Shown here piece by piece: positions 16,443 to 26,628 of a DNA stretch of 64,000 nucleotides. The DNA comes from Maribacter sp. (GTDB lineage: Bacteria > Bacteroidota > Bacteroidia > Flavobacteriales > Flavobacteriaceae). The notes below the pieces were generated by a model. The model was not told where the DNA came from. It was given only the letters and a program-made list of their open reading frames with translations, and made no database searches. Location of the stretch: positions 62,001 through 126,000 of the forward strand of contig JAHDDP010000008.1 of the NCBI GenBank assembly GCA_020629285.1, given 5' to 3'. Numbering within the stretch: position 1 is the stretch's first letter; the number at the start of each line of letters is the position of its first letter. The position numbers and the translations under genes are program-made.

Positions 16443-18164
16443 TTAAATATTTTGTGCCTTTAATTGTTCAATGATATAATCTGATGCTCTCCAAGAAAGC
16501 GCCATAATCGTCCAAGTACAGTTCTTATCCGCTTGAGAAACAAAAACCCCTGCATCTACTATAAATACATTGTCCGCATCATGTAACTGTTGAAACTTAT
16601 TGGTAACCGATGTTTTAGGATCATCTCCCATTCTAGTAGTACCAACCTCGTGAATAATCTCACCTGGTTTATTTAGTCCATAATCTTTATCCTTACCTGG
16701 TTTTTCACCTAAATAATGACCACCCATATTATAAATAATCTCTTCAAAGGTATCTTGCATGTGCTTCGCCTGATTTATTTCGTATTCTGAATGTTTATAG
16801 TTAAACTTCAAAACAGGAATACCAAATTGATCTACGGTCGTAGGGTCAATTTCACAGTAATTGTCTTTGTAAGCAATCGCTTCGCCACGACCACCAAACC
16901 CTATTACAGAACCGTAATATTTCTTTACATCATCACGTAAGCTATCTCCATACCCTCCAGATTTTAATCCGAAGTATTGGTTCATGGCATTCGGGTCCCA
17001 TCCAAAACCGTAGTTTGGCTGACCCATACCACCCCAAACTTCTATGTGATATCCTCTGGGGAAATTTAATTTAGAATTATCTCCCCACCATGGTGAGTAA
17101 ACGTGCATACCACCTACACCATCTTCATTATATGAAGTCTTTCTGTTCATTAAACCAGGTATTACACCCGATGCACTTGATCCCGTTGAATCATGCAAAT
17201 ACCTACCAACAAGGTTGCTACTATTTCCTAATCCGTTAGGATGTTGCTTACTTTTTGAGTTTAATAGAATACGAGCAGAACTACATGCAGATGCAGCAAG
17301 CACGACCACTTTACCTCTTAGTGTATATTCTTTTCTATCTTCTTTGTTAATGTACGATACACCTGTTGCTTTACCTTCTTCATTGGTAAGAACCTCACGT
17401 ACCATTGAATTCACAAATAGTTTAACTTGACCGCCACTCTTTTGAGCGGGAAAGATCAAACAACTACCTGCTGAGAAATCGGCATATATTTGACATGATC
17501 TACTACATTGCCCGCAATAGAAACAAACGCCACGATCCTCGTTGATTCTTTTGGTCAACATTGAAAGTCTCCCGGGAATTACCGGAATGTTCGACTTCTT
17601 AGCGCCATTGATATAAAACAGTTCGTGCAATCTTGGTTTCGGGGGAGGAAGAAAGAATCCGTCAGGATCGTTTTCTCTACCTTCATTGGTGCCAAAAACA
17701 CCAATTAATTTGTCTAATTTATCGTAATAAGGTTTTACATCTTCGTATCCTATTGGCCAATCATCTCCATGACCATCACGCGATTTTCCTTTAAAGTCTT
17801 TTGGTCCGAAACGTAAAGAAATACGCCCCCAGTGATTTGTTCGTCCTCCAAGCATTCTTGCTCGCCACCACTTAAATTCAGTGCCTTCTGCATGCGTATA
17901 TGGCTCTCCTTCTACTTCCCAATCTCCCCAAGACATATCCCATTCACCAAAGGCACGGGTTGTTCCTGCTCCTCTTCTTGGCGAATCATATGGTTGTTTT
18001 AGTTGGGTCATGGTTTTTGGGTCGGCAGGGTCAAAAAACGGACCGGCCTCTACAACTGCTACATTTAAGCCTGCATCTGCCAATTGTTTGGTAGCCATAC
18101 CACCACCAGCTCCTGAACCTACGATGATAACATCAAAGATTTCTGAGGATTCTTTTATTTGCAT
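16443..18164 (-). CDS. GMC-family FAD oxidoreductase (sugar dehydrogenase large subunit)
   Basis: A 573-residue flavoprotein. It opens with an FAD-binding Rossmann motif DVIIVGSGAGGGMATKQLAD and has the GMC signature region GGRTNHWGRISLRFGP. A Cys-rich insert CFYCGQCSRSCQ, four Cys, is typical of bacterial sugar dehydrogenases paired with a subunit-3 protein and could hold a metal or disulfides. The C-terminal GMC catalytic region includes HEVGTTRMGDDP and DNVFIVDAGVFV. It lacks its own signal peptide, as expected for a partner carried by the twin-arginine subunit encoded next. It oxidises sugars or glycosides, possibly at C3 given the operon. First gene of the operon; start chosen at the only reasonable ATG. 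Confidence 0.92.
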   Translation of the reverse strand: MQIKESSEIFDVIIVGSGAGGGMATKQLADAGLNVAVVEAGPFFDPADPKTMTQLKQPYDSPRRGAGTTRAFGEWDMSWGDWEVEGEPYTHAEGTEFKWWRARMLGGRTNHWGRISLRFGPKDFKGKSRDGHGDDWPIGYEDVKPYYDKLDKLIGVFGTNEGRENDPDGFFLPPPKPRLHELFYINGAKKSNIPVIPGRLSMLTKRINEDRGVCFYCGQCSRSCQIYADFSAGSCLIFPAQKSGGQVKLFVNSMVREVLTNEEGKATGVSYINKEDRKEYTLRGKVVVLAASACSSARILLNSKSKQHPNGLGNSSNLVGRYLHDSTGSSASGVIPGLMNRKTSYNEDGVGGMHVYSPWWGDNSKLNFPRGYHIEVWGGMGQPNYGFGWDPNAMNQYFGLKSGGYGDSLRDDVKKYYGSVIGFGGRGEAIAYKDNYCEIDPTTVDQFGIPVLKFNYKHSEYEINQAKHMQDTFEEIIYNMGGHYLGEKPGKDKDYGLNKPGEIIHEVGTTRMGDDPKTSVTNKFQQLHDADNVFIVDAGVFVSQADKNCTWTIMALSWRASDYIIEQLKAQNI

Positions 18165-18294
18165 AATTTGAGATTAGTTGATGATTACAATTTAATTCTT
18201 TATTAAAATAAGCACCTTGTTTTTAGCTGAATAACATTCGTTACTGGACGGACAGATACTTTTTAAGCATAATAGTCCGTTTTAAGCAATTTGG

Positions 18295-19674
18295 TTATTC
18301 ACTAACAAAGGTTGAAGCAGGCAATCCAGCAGCATTGAACAAAGTTCCTATGTCGGTACTTTTAAAAGCATATCGTACACCTGTCGGATTTTTCACTCCT
18401 TTTGAGCTTAATATCACTTCTTCGTTTTTCAATTTTGCCTTTGCAGGAAACCATTCTCCGGCTGCATTTGAAACTTCAAAAAGTGATATTTTCTTTCCTT
18501 TATCATATAATCCGCCCGCGTTGCTGAAGCTCACTTTTAACTGATTACCGTCTACTTCAAATGATTTGTAAAGCGGACCATAAACTTCTTGATCTTGTAA
18601 TAATCCGTAGTGATTTTTCAATGCGATATTCGCCAATCGTAAGCCTACATCTTGCTTGTTCAATGGATGAATATCTTCTGTGGTACAAATATCACTGGTC
18701 ATAGCCATGCCCGTATTTTTTAACATCAGAGTTCTTCGTTGCTGGTCTCTCACCATACCACCAGCATATTCTTGGTCATATTTAAATGGCGCAATTTGCA
18801 CGTAATAAAACGGAAAATCGTCATTCCATTCTGCTCGCCAAGATGTAATCATTTTACTGAAAAGTTCATGGTAGCTTTCTGCGTTTGCTGTATTGGCTTC
18901 CCCTTGATACCAAAGAACGCCTGCTATTTTAAAATTGGTTAAAGGTGCCGTCATTCCATTATATAATGTAGATTTCTCAACAGTTACCCATTTATTTGTC
19001 TCGACCTTTTTATGCGCTTCAACCAGTTCTGGGTGCGCTTTGAAAACATTGTCTGGTGTCCATACCTCAGCGCTTGATGCACCCCATGCGTTATCTATTA
19101 ATCCTATGGGAATATTTAATTCTTTTTGGACTTTTCTCGCAAAGAAATAGGCAACAGCACTAAAGTCTTGCATGGTTTCAGGTGAACAAGCTACCCAAGT
19201 TCCCGCTACATCTTCTTGAGGATATTTAGCGGTTCTCTTCGCAACCGTGAACAATCGGATATTTGGGTAATTGGCATTATCAACTTCAAAATCTCTATTT
19301 GCAATTTTACTGTTTGCACTCCATTCCATATTACTTTGTCCAGAACAAAGCCACACCTCACCAATTAAGACATCTTTCAAAGTAATTTCATTGCTTTTCC
19401 CTTTAAAGATTATTTGAAATGGTCCGCCTGCTTCAGGTGTTTTTACTGAAATCTCCCATTTTGCATCATTGCCAGTTTTGACGTCAACAATCTCATCGTT
19501 CCAACTTGTATAAATCGTAAATTCTTCATTAGGATCTGCCCAACCATACAACAACACATCGGTCTCTCGTTGTAATACCATTTCATTAGAGAATATTTTA
19601 GGAAGTGTAATTTCAGCCTTGGCAAAAGTTGTCATCACCAAGCACAGTAACATCAAGGTATAGCGCAAATTCAT
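18295..19674 (-). CDS. Exported sialate O-acetylesterase-like SGNH esterase
   Basis: A 459-residue secreted esterase with signal peptide MNLRYTLMLLCLVMTTFAKA. The nucleophile block GEVWLCSGQSNMEW, the oxyanion WYQGEAN block and the catalytic acid/base TTEDIHPLNKQDVG place it in the SGNH-fold family named after sialate 9-O-acetylesterase. In marine flavobacteria such proteins usually remove acetyl groups from xylan, pectin or algal glycans; no sialic acid genes are present here. An N-terminal beta-sandwich (about residues 25-105) precedes the hydrolase domain. It lies downstream of a divergent region shared with the Gfo/Idh/MocA gene. Substrate is inferred from context. Confidence 0.9.
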   Translation of the reverse strand: MNLRYTLMLLCLVMTTFAKAEITLPKIFSNEMVLQRETDVLLYGWADPNEEFTIYTSWNDEIVDVKTGNDAKWEISVKTPEAGGPFQIIFKGKSNEITLKDVLIGEVWLCSGQSNMEWSANSKIANRDFEVDNANYPNIRLFTVAKRTAKYPQEDVAGTWVACSPETMQDFSAVAYFFARKVQKELNIPIGLIDNAWGASSAEVWTPDNVFKAHPELVEAHKKVETNKWVTVEKSTLYNGMTAPLTNFKIAGVLWYQGEANTANAESYHELFSKMITSWRAEWNDDFPFYYVQIAPFKYDQEYAGGMVRDQQRRTLMLKNTGMAMTSDICTTEDIHPLNKQDVGLRLANIALKNHYGLLQDQEVYGPLYKSFEVDGNQLKVSFSNAGGLYDKGKKISLFEVSNAAGEWFPAKAKLKNEEVILSSKGVKNPTGVRYAFKSTDIGTLFNAAGLPASTFVSE

Positions 19675-19817
19675 GTAGTCATTAAGATTTTGATTTAAAT
19701 ATACTTAAATAAGACACACATTAACAAATTCATAATCAATCAATGCTATTTTTAAAGTATTCGCTATCTTAACTACATTATTCGTCTTGTTTGTAATCTA
19801 CTTAAACTCAACTTGTC

Positions 19818-21191
19818 ATGCCTAACCAGCCAACATTACTAAAACGTCGAAATTTTATTAAAGCTGCTTCGGCTTCTTTACTACTTACTTCAATTAACTC
19901 ATACGGATTCGAGTTTTTCGCGAACGAAAAGCCAAAAAAAGTAGCACTTATTGGCACTGGTTGGTATGGCACTGGAGATTTATTACGTCTTATTCAGGTG
20001 GCAAATGTAGAAGTGATTGCGCTGTGTGATGTTGACACCAAACAATTAAATACTGCGGCACATTTAGTTTCTGAGCGGCAAAAAAATGGTAAAAAACCAA
20101 AACTTTTTTCTGATTATAGAGCTATGCTGAAAAGCAATCAATTAGATATTGTTCTTATTGGCACACCTGATCATTGGCATGCCTTAACGTGTATTGAAGC
20201 ACTTAAATCTGGAGCTCATGTGTATGTTCAAAAACCCATAAGTGTTGATGTTATGGAAGGTGAGGCTATGGTCGCTGCCGCTAGAAAATTCAACAGAGTT
20301 GTACAGGTGGGTACTCAAAGAAAAAGCACACCGCATTTAATAGAAGCTAAAAAGAAAATCATTGATACGGGTTTACTTGGAAAGATAGGGCATGTAGATA
20401 TGTGCTGCTATTATCACATGCGTGCAAATGGGAATCCGCCTGAGCAAGAAGTACCCGATTTCTTTGATTATGATATGTGGACAGGTCCCGCACCTATGAG
20501 ACCTTATGATGGTCTACCACACAAAAGATGGTGGCGTACATTTCGAGAATATGGAAACGGAATTACAGGTGATATGTGTGTGCACATGCTAGATACCGTT
20601 CGTTGGATGCTAAATTTAGGATGGCCCAAACGTATTAGCTCTGAAGGTGGAATATTTGTTCAGAAGGATGGTAAATCTAACATCTCAGATACACAATCTG
20701 CAGTGTTTGAATATGACGGACTTAACTGTAATTGGCAACATAGAACATGGGGAAACCCTAATGATCCGGAATATCCTTGGGCATTTAAAATCTATGGAGA
20801 AAAAGGTGTTCTAAAAGGTGATGTAATGAAGGCTGAATTTGTACCCGTTGATGGTAGTGAATCTATTCGTTTTGATGTTCTTTATGAAAAAGAGAAATAC
20901 CTTGAAGACTTATTTGAAAAAGACATTGAATTACATGCCGCACCCGCAACTCGTAGGCATATGATAGATTTCTTAAATGCGATTAAGAACAATACAAAAC
21001 CCGTTGCCGATATTGAAAACGGACACATTTCTACCGCTAGCTGTATTTTGGCAAATTTATCGATGGATTTAAAAAGACCTTTAGCGTATGACCCACAAAG
21101 TAGAACGGTCATAAACGACCCAGAAGCTACTGCATTATTGCAACGAGACTATCGTGGACAATGGGAACACCCACACCCAGATACGGTGTAA
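19818..21191 (+). CDS. Gfo/Idh/MocA-family oxidoreductase, Tat-type signal
   Basis: A 457-residue NAD(P)-dependent sugar oxidoreductase. It begins with a twin-arginine type leader KRRNFIKAASASLLL, so it is probably exported folded with cofactor. The Rossmann motif is KVALIGTGWYGTGDLL, followed by ALCDVD. The usual E-K-P catalytic-cofactor motif is QKPIS here, seen in the exported subgroup. The C-terminal domain includes GNGITGDMCVHMLDTVRWM, a long conserved block in secreted homologues. It may oxidise a sugar or convert a keto sugar made by the nearby GMC enzyme. It converges with the lacI-type gene, whose stop lies 2 bases from this one. Single gene unit. Confidence 0.9.
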   Translation: MPNQPTLLKRRNFIKAASASLLLTSINSYGFEFFANEKPKKVALIGTGWYGTGDLLRLIQVANVEVIALCDVDTKQLNTAAHLVSERQKNGKKPKLFSDYRAMLKSNQLDIVLIGTPDHWHALTCIEALKSGAHVYVQKPISVDVMEGEAMVAAARKFNRVVQVGTQRKSTPHLIEAKKKIIDTGLLGKIGHVDMCCYYHMRANGNPPEQEVPDFFDYDMWTGPAPMRPYDGLPHKRWWRTFREYGNGITGDMCVHMLDTVRWMLNLGWPKRISSEGGIFVQKDGKSNISDTQSAVFEYDGLNCNWQHRTWGNPNDPEYPWAFKIYGEKGVLKGDVMKAEFVPVDGSESIRFDVLYEKEKYLEDLFEKDIELHAAPATRRHMIDFLNAIKNNTKPVADIENGHISTASCILANLSMDLKRPLAYDPQSRTVINDPEATALLQRDYRGQWEHPHPDTV

Positions 21192-21192
21192 A

Positions 21193-22209
21193 TTATTGTA
21201 ATTTTTTGGTGGAATCCCTTACCAGCAAGCTCGTCTTCACAACTTTAGTCTCGTAAGGCAAACCAGGATTTTTAATTCTGTTTATCAGTAGTTTAGCTGT
21301 TTGCTCGCCTATATATTTACCATGCTGACTTACCATTGTAAGTGACGGAGTTACGTATTTAGATAACTGTCCGTTTGTAAAACCAATGATCGAAATATCA
21401 TTTGGCACGTTATATCCTCTTGCCTTTACCACTTCTAAAACTTGAACGGCAATGAGTTCATCTATACCTATAATCCCATCTATGGTTTTATAATTCAGTA
21501 AAAATGACATCAATAAATCTAAATCATCTTTAATCGTTAGATTGATAACCAACTTAGAATCAAACGGAATATCTAATTCTTCTAACGCTTTCTTATACCC
21601 TAGCAATCTTAATTTACCAACGCTTGAACTAGATATAGGGTTAACGACCGCTATATTTTTACAGCCAATATTTATTAAATGCTTAGTAATTTTATAGCCT
21701 GCTTCAAGATCATCTACAACTACTTTATCGCATTGCACATTATCCGAAACCCTATCAAAAAGCACTACAGGAATATCATTATTGATTACATCAATCAATG
21801 CTTCATGTGTGTCTTCATTCTGGCTTTCTTCCGCTAGAGACATAATAACACCATCTACAGTACCGGCATCAAAAAATTCTAGCGTCTTTGTTTCTTTTGC
21901 TTTAGACTCGTTACTGATGCAACTTATAATATTATAGCCACTTTCATTTGCAACTTTCTCTATACCATATAACACCTGAACAAAAAAGTAATTTAAAATA
22001 TTAGGCACTACAACGCCAATGGTCTTTGTGCTTTTGTTCAATAGATTAAGTGCTAACCTATTAGGCTTATAATGCTTTTCTTTTGCGTATGCCTGAATTT
22101 TTACCTTTAGGTCATTGCTAATCTCATGACTATCATTTATCGCTTTTGAAACGGTAGAGATAGAAACGCCAAAATGCCCGGCAATATCCTTTAAGGTTAC
22201 TTTTTTCAT
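21193..22209 (-). CDS. LacI-family transcriptional regulator
   Basis: A 338-residue repressor. The N-terminal helix-turn-helix KKVTLKDIAGHFGVSISTVS is followed by the hinge region YKPNRLALNL, then a periplasmic-binding-protein-like sensor domain starting TIGVVVPNILNYFF. The effector should be a sugar or sugar derivative. It lies just downstream of xylA-xylB on the same strand, separated by a terminator, which suggests it may control the xylose genes or the carbohydrate genes around it. Candidate operator: the palindrome CGAAAAGGTTTTCG upstream of xylB. Regulation of the xylose genes by this protein is inferred, not shown. Confidence 0.92.
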   Translation of the reverse strand: MKKVTLKDIAGHFGVSISTVSKAINDSHEISNDLKVKIQAYAKEKHYKPNRLALNLLNKSTKTIGVVVPNILNYFFVQVLYGIEKVANESGYNIISCISNESKAKETKTLEFFDAGTVDGVIMSLAEESQNEDTHEALIDVINNDIPVVLFDRVSDNVQCDKVVVDDLEAGYKITKHLINIGCKNIAVVNPISSSSVGKLRLLGYKKALEELDIPFDSKLVINLTIKDDLDLLMSFLLNYKTIDGIIGIDELIAVQVLEVVKARGYNVPNDISIIGFTNGQLSKYVTPSLTMVSQHGKYIGEQTAKLLINRIKNPGLPYETKVVKTSLLVRDSTKKLQ

Positions 22210-22265
22210 AATTTATACTGCAAAATAACAGATTTAAATTGACATTTAAATTATGTAGAAAAAGC

Positions 22266-22300
22266 AAAATGTCCCTGAGGTAAAAACCTAGGGACATTTT
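22266..22300 (-). terminator. Terminator of xylBA
   Basis: AAAATGTCCCT and AGGGACATTTT form an 11-bp perfect stem; within the loop GAGGT and ACCT can extend it. It is located about 60 bases after the xylA stop and ends the operon before lacI. Confidence 0.8.
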
Positions 22301-22360
22301 GATTCCTTTTAGATAAACTCTAATACCCAAAAAGCTATGATACTTAAAGGGATAAAATAT

Positions 22361-23677
22361 TTATATGTATTGATTAATGATATTCTCAAACAATTCTTGC
22401 TTACCACTCTGTAATTCCAACTCACCATTTTCTTTGGCGATATTGTAAAGATCTTTCATTTCTAGCTTACCGTTTTCAAAATCTTTTCCTTTACCAGAAT
22501 CAAAAGAACTGTATCTGTTTTCACGTAACTTGTTATATGAAGACGATTCGATAATTTTATCTGCAGTGATCAAAGCTCTTGCAAAAGTATCAGCACCACC
22601 AATATGTGCGTGGAAAACGTCTTCCAAATCCGTACTATTTCTTCTTATTTTGGCGTCGAAGTTTACTCCGCCACCTTGTAATCCACCAGCTGCCAAGAAT
22701 ACCAACATGGCTTCTGTAGTTTCTTGAATGTTATTCGGGAACTGATCGGTATCCCAACCATTTTGATAATCACCACGGTTTGCATCCATACTACCTAGCA
22801 TACCAGCTTTTGCCGCTACAGCAATCTCATGCTGAAAAGTATGCTGCGCCAATGTTGCATGGTTTACTTCAATATTCATTTTAAAATCATTCTCCAAACC
22901 ATATTCTTTCAAGAACCCAATTGCGGTAGCACAATCAAAATCATACTGATGTTTCATTGGCTCCATTGGTTTTGGCTCTATAAAGAAATTCCCTTTGAAC
23001 CCTTGAGCACGTGCATAATCTCTTGCCATTGTCAAGAACTGACCCATGTGATCTACTTCGCGACCTAAATCTGTGTTCAACAAAGACATATAACCTTCTC
23101 TACCTCCCCAGAAAACATAATTCTCACCACCTAGAGCGATGGTTGCATCTAAAGCCAATTTAATTTGACCACCTGCTCTTGCTACAACATTAAAATCAGG
23201 ATTGGTAGAAGCACCGTTCATATATCTTGGGTTTGAGAAACAGTTTGCTGTACCCCAAAGTAATTTCTTACCAGATTCTTTTTGTTTTTCTTTTAAGTAG
23301 TCAGTAATCGTTGCTAATCTTTTTTCAGATTCTGCAAATGTTGACCCTTCTTGAATTAAATCGAAATCATGAAAACAGTAGTAATCAAAACCGATTTTAT
23401 CAAAGAATTCAAAAGCGGCATCTGCCTTATCTTTTGCTGCTTGTATGGCATCTGAAGATTTATCCCATTCAAAACTCTGTGTACCAGGACCAAATGGATC
23501 TGAACCTTGACCACAGAACGTATGCCAGTATGCCGTTGAAAACTTAAAGTGATCACGCATGGTTTTACCTGCCACTACTTGATCCGGATTATAGTATTTA
23601 AAGGCTAACGGATTGTCAGATTCCTTGCCCTCAAATTTAATTTTGTCTATTCCTTTAAAATATTCCTTGTTTGCCAT
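22361..23677 (-). CDS. xylA: Xylose isomerase
   Basis: A 438-residue cytoplasmic enzyme that converts D-xylose to D-xylulose. Length fits class II xylose isomerases. Visible signatures are [11 protein letters not shown], the catalytic His region [12 protein letters not shown], the metal-binding block [19 protein letters not shown] with Glu and Lys, [10 protein letters not shown], and the C-terminal [20 protein letters not shown] with metal Asp residues. It follows xylB by 10 bases in the same operon. Together they feed xylulose 5-phosphate to the pentose phosphate pathway. No xylose transporter is seen in the window. Identification is secure. Confidence 0.97.
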   Translation of the reverse strand: MANKEYFKGIDKIKFEGKESDNPLAFKYYNPDQVVAGKTMRDHFKFSTAYWHTFCGQGSDPFGPGTQSFEWDKSSDAIQAAKDKADAAFEFFDKIGFDYYCFHDFDLIQEGSTFAESEKRLATITDYLKEKQKESGKKLLWGTANCFSNPRYMNGASTNPDFNVVARAGGQIKLALDATIALGGENYVFWGGREGYMSLLNTDLGREVDHMGQFLTMARDYARAQGFKGNFFIEPKPMEPMKHQYDFDCATAIGFLKEYGLENDFKMNIEVNHATLAQHTFQHEIAVAAKAGMLGSMDANRGDYQNGWDTDQFPNNIQETTEAMLVFLAAGGLQGGGVNFDAKIRRNSTDLEDVFHAHIGGADTFARALITADKIIESSSYNKLRENRYSSFDSGKGKDFENGKLEMKDLYNIAKENGELELQSGKQELFENIINQYI

Positions 23678-23687
23678 TATGTTGATT

Positions 23688-25175
23688 TTATAAGTTGTTC
23701 AATATTAATTCCAATTCATTTTTCCAAGTTGCATATGCTTCTTGGTATGCCGATTTATCTTTCTTCGGACTAAACGTCATTACGTAATCATTATCTAAAA
23801 TTGCCTTACCGAATGCTTCAAAATCACCTTTATAGAGATTCGCAGCTCTTGCCGCACCAATTGCCCCTGTAGTATCATAAATTTCAATATCATACCCAAT
23901 TAAGGTTGCCACAGTATTCGAAAAAATTTCTGAACGAAAAAGATTGTCGTTACCGGCACGCATAACATTCACTTTTATACCGTCTGACTCCATGATTTCC
24001 ATACCGTAGACAAATGAAAAAGCAATGCCTTCTAATGCAGAACGACACAAATGACCTTTACCGTGATTATTTAAATTTAGGTTGAGAATTCTTGTACCAA
24101 CATCTTTGCTTTTCAACATTCTTTCAGCACCATTACCAAACGGAATCATAGTTGCACCATCTGAGCCAATTGGCACTTCATTTGCCAATGCATTCATCTC
24201 TTCATAAGATGCAACGTTAAGATTATTCAATAACCATCTGTATTGAATACCCGCTCCATTAATACAAAGTAGTTTGCCAATTCTGGCTGGTTTTCCCGGA
24301 GAATAATTTACGTGTGCAAAGTTGTTTACACGAGAGCTTTCTTTTACTGAAAGATTATCTGTCACGGCATATACGACACCCGATGTACCACCAGTAGCAG
24401 CAACTTCTCCAGGATTAAAAACATTTAATGTCAATGCGTTATTAGGCTGATCGCCAGCTCTATATAATATGGGTGTACCCGTTGATAATCCACTTTCTGT
24501 TGCCCCTTTTTCATTTACTTTAGATTGTACTGAAAAAGTATCTACGATATCAGGAATCATTTCCTTATCCAAACCATACTCATCTAATACCAAATCAGCA
24601 ATTTCATCCTTTTTAAAATCCCAAAAAATACCTTCTGATAAACCAGATACGGTTGTATTTACCACACCAGATAATTTATAGGCGATGTAATCTCCAGGAA
24701 GCATCATCTTATAAATCTGCGCGTAAATCTCGGGTTCATTTTCTTTGACCCATTTTAATTTAGAAGCTGTAAAGTTTGAAGGTGAATTTAGAAGATGCGT
24801 ATCGCAAGTTTCTGCACCTATTTCTTCATAGGCTGTTTGACCAATGCCTACTGCCCTACTATCACACCAAATTATAGATTTTCTTAGGGCATTTCCTTCT
24901 TTATCAATAAGCACTAGTCCGTGCATTTGATATGATATTCCGATACCTGAAATATCAGATTTACTAATATTTTCTTGTAGACATAATTTCTCGATACCGC
25001 TACAAACGTAGCGCCACCAATCTTCTGGACTTTGTTCTGCCCAGCCATTTTTTACAGCTTCCATAGACATTTCTGTCTCTGGCTCTGTTACTACTACAAA
25101 ACTTTTTCCTGTTGAAGCATTTACCAAAGCAATCTTAATAGATGAACTTCCGATATCTAATCCTAAATGGTACAT
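23688..25175 (-). CDS. xylB: Xylulokinase
   Basis: A 495-residue FGGY-family sugar kinase that phosphorylates D-xylulose with ATP. The phosphate-1 region [12 protein letters not shown] is at the N-terminus. [12 protein letters not shown], the catalytic Asp in [11 protein letters not shown] and the adenosine-binding GTSGVVYAV segment are conserved. It is the first gene of the operon and precedes xylA by 10 bases. A palindrome 186 bases upstream and a -7-like box about 40 bases upstream suggest regulated initiation. Other FGGY kinases are similar, but pairing with xylA settles the call. Confidence 0.95.
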   Translation of the reverse strand: MYHLGLDIGSSSIKIALVNASTGKSFVVVTEPETEMSMEAVKNGWAEQSPEDWWRYVCSGIEKLCLQENISKSDISGIGISYQMHGLVLIDKEGNALRKSIIWCDSRAVGIGQTAYEEIGAETCDTHLLNSPSNFTASKLKWVKENEPEIYAQIYKMMLPGDYIAYKLSGVVNTTVSGLSEGIFWDFKKDEIADLVLDEYGLDKEMIPDIVDTFSVQSKVNEKGATESGLSTGTPILYRAGDQPNNALTLNVFNPGEVAATGGTSGVVYAVTDNLSVKESSRVNNFAHVNYSPGKPARIGKLLCINGAGIQYRWLLNNLNVASYEEMNALANEVPIGSDGATMIPFGNGAERMLKSKDVGTRILNLNLNNHGKGHLCRSALEGIAFSFVYGMEIMESDGIKVNVMRAGNDNLFRSEIFSNTVATLIGYDIEIYDTTGAIGAARAANLYKGDFEAFGKAILDNDYVMTFSPKKDKSAYQEAYATWKNELELILNNL

Positions 25176-25211
25176 AAATAGTATAAATTGGTTTGCTGTA
25201 ATAAGTTAAAC

Positions 25212-25219
25212 CAAAAATA
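25212..25219 (-). promoter_or_regulatory. Candidate -7 box upstream of xylB
   Basis: On the minus strand TATTTTTG fits the Bacteroidota -7 consensus TAnnTTTG exactly and sits about 37 bases before the xylB start. No clear -33 TTTG is found at the expected spacing, so this is tentative in AT-rich DNA. Confidence 0.35.
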
Positions 25220-25360
25220 GGTACTATACCGACCATTCGATATTTGTACTACGAAAAAGTATCGTCAATCAAATTATTAAAAAGATCACATTCTCAAACA
25301 CAACTCATAATAAATTGAATTTCAAACACTTGAACCTATTTCAAAAAAGCAATTTATTTT

Positions 25361-25374
25361 CGAAAAGGTTTTCG
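25361..25374. promoter_or_regulatory. Palindrome CGAAAAGGTTTTCG, candidate LacI-type operator
   Basis: Six-base half sites CGAAAA and TTTTCG are separated by two bases, the general form of LacI/PurR-family operators. It lies between the xylB promoter region and the stop of the divergently unrelated response-regulator gene. Binding by the nearby LacI protein is inferred from family knowledge and position. Confidence 0.45.
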
Positions 25375-25410
25375 TACTAGGCTAGAAATCAATGGGTAGC
25401 AATTCGAACT

Positions 25411-26052
25411 TTAATACTGTTCTAATTGATTTTGAAGCTGCTCTAACTTTGAAAGTGCTTCAGATTTTGAATTTACATCTAGCTTCAAATAAATATTCTG
25501 AATGTGAAAATTAACCGCACTGGGCGTTACAAATAACTTTTGCGCAATCATTTTATAAGTTGCTCCTTGACATAGAAAGTCTACAATCTGATTTTCTCTT
25601 TCCGAGAAAAACGCAAATGTCTTTCTATGAAAATTGCTAATGATTTTCTTAACGATATCATTGCTCATAGCGGCACCTTCAGTTTCTATGCTACGTAAAG
25701 CATGTTCTAATTTATCTAAGGTCAACGGTTTTGTCAAATACCCGTTTGCTCCTTTCTTGAACGCATTTTTAATAATGTCAAAATCATTGATTTCACTGAA
25801 CATGATGATTTTTACTTCCCAGTCTTTTTTCTTGAAAAGCTTAATGGCATCTACCCCATTCATATCTTCCAATTCAATTTCCGATAGAACAATATGGGGT
25901 TTGGTAAACTTGTAATCTTTAATAGCATTTTTGGCAGATGTATAACTGCCTACCACTTCATAACCATCAATATCTTCGAAATGATTTTTATAAACAGAAT
26001 GTAATGTGATATCTTTTTCTAATACAATTATTCTAATATTTGAATTTTTCAT
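25411..26052 (-). CDS. LuxR/NarL-type response regulator with degenerate receiver
   Basis: A 213-residue regulator (using MKNSNIR as start) with an N-terminal receiver and a C-terminal LuxR helix-turn-helix, whose recognition region is FSERENQIVDFL and GATYKMIAQKLFVTPSAV. The receiver keeps the conserved Lys in NGYLTKPL, but the phospho-acceptor position reads SEIELEDMNG, with Glu-58 in place of Asp, and the acidic pair at the start reads L-E-K instead of V-D-D. It therefore probably cannot be phosphorylated normally and may be locked active or respond to another signal. No histidine kinase gene is adjacent. Its target is unknown. Confidence 0.88.
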   Translation of the reverse strand: MKNSNIRIIVLEKDITLHSVYKNHFEDIDGYEVVGSYTSAKNAIKDYKFTKPHIVLSEIELEDMNGVDAIKLFKKKDWEVKIIMFSEINDFDIIKNAFKKGANGYLTKPLTLDKLEHALRSIETEGAAMSNDIVKKIISNFHRKTFAFFSERENQIVDFLCQGATYKMIAQKLFVTPSAVNFHIQNIYLKLDVNSKSEALSKLEQLQNQLEQY

Positions 26053-26061
26053 GATTTCCAT

Positions 26062-26625
26062 AGTTTTTGAAGCTATCGTTCAAAATAAGAACAATAACCA
26101 ACGTTAGTTTTGAGTAATTTCAAGAACCTATTAAAAGGTTTGAATAACCAAACAATAGCTATGTTTTATAAACCAATAGTGTATGCTACAAGTTTATTTT
26201 TACATTAAAAATCGACAAAGGTCGCCTAGAAGAACAGTCAAAAACAGACCGCACGTCGCTATTGTTCAATTAAAATATTAAGTCATAAACGAATAATCGC
26301 CAATGAGTTAATTCATGAAACCGAGGCGTTTGCCAAACTTTGAATCAATGAGATTTCGGAGTTCTAAAATGATAGAAATCTTGTGAAGAAAAAAATGTGT
26401 TTTGAAACCGGAATTTAGTAGGATAAATTCTTTCATGGTTGGGGGGATTTGGGGTTATACAATTGGGTTTGAATCTTTTGCTGATCGAAAGATATATATT
26501 AAAATAATATACCCGTTGAAAACATCAGAATTTTCGTTCAAATGCACCATTTAACAACACAAAATGGTCATTCATCGATTGTTAACCCTTAGTTTAACCG
26601 AAAAATAACCTCTTAAAATAAAAAT
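26062..26625. other. Intergenic region upstream of the LuxR-type gene
   Basis: This stretch carries no strong gene. A 42-residue open frame on the minus strand (26308-26436, beginning MKEFILLNSG) is preceded by a C-rich stretch and could be a short peptide, but nothing supports it beyond openness. No repeats or strong hairpins are seen before the C/G-rich terminator that follows. The promoter of the regulator gene should lie at the left end. Confidence 0.3.
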
Positions 26626-26628
26626 AAA

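Noticed and set aside
26308-26436. 42-residue minus-strand frame in the intergenic region upstream of the LuxR-type gene
   Set aside because: No regulatory or conservation clue; listed only in the intergenic note.
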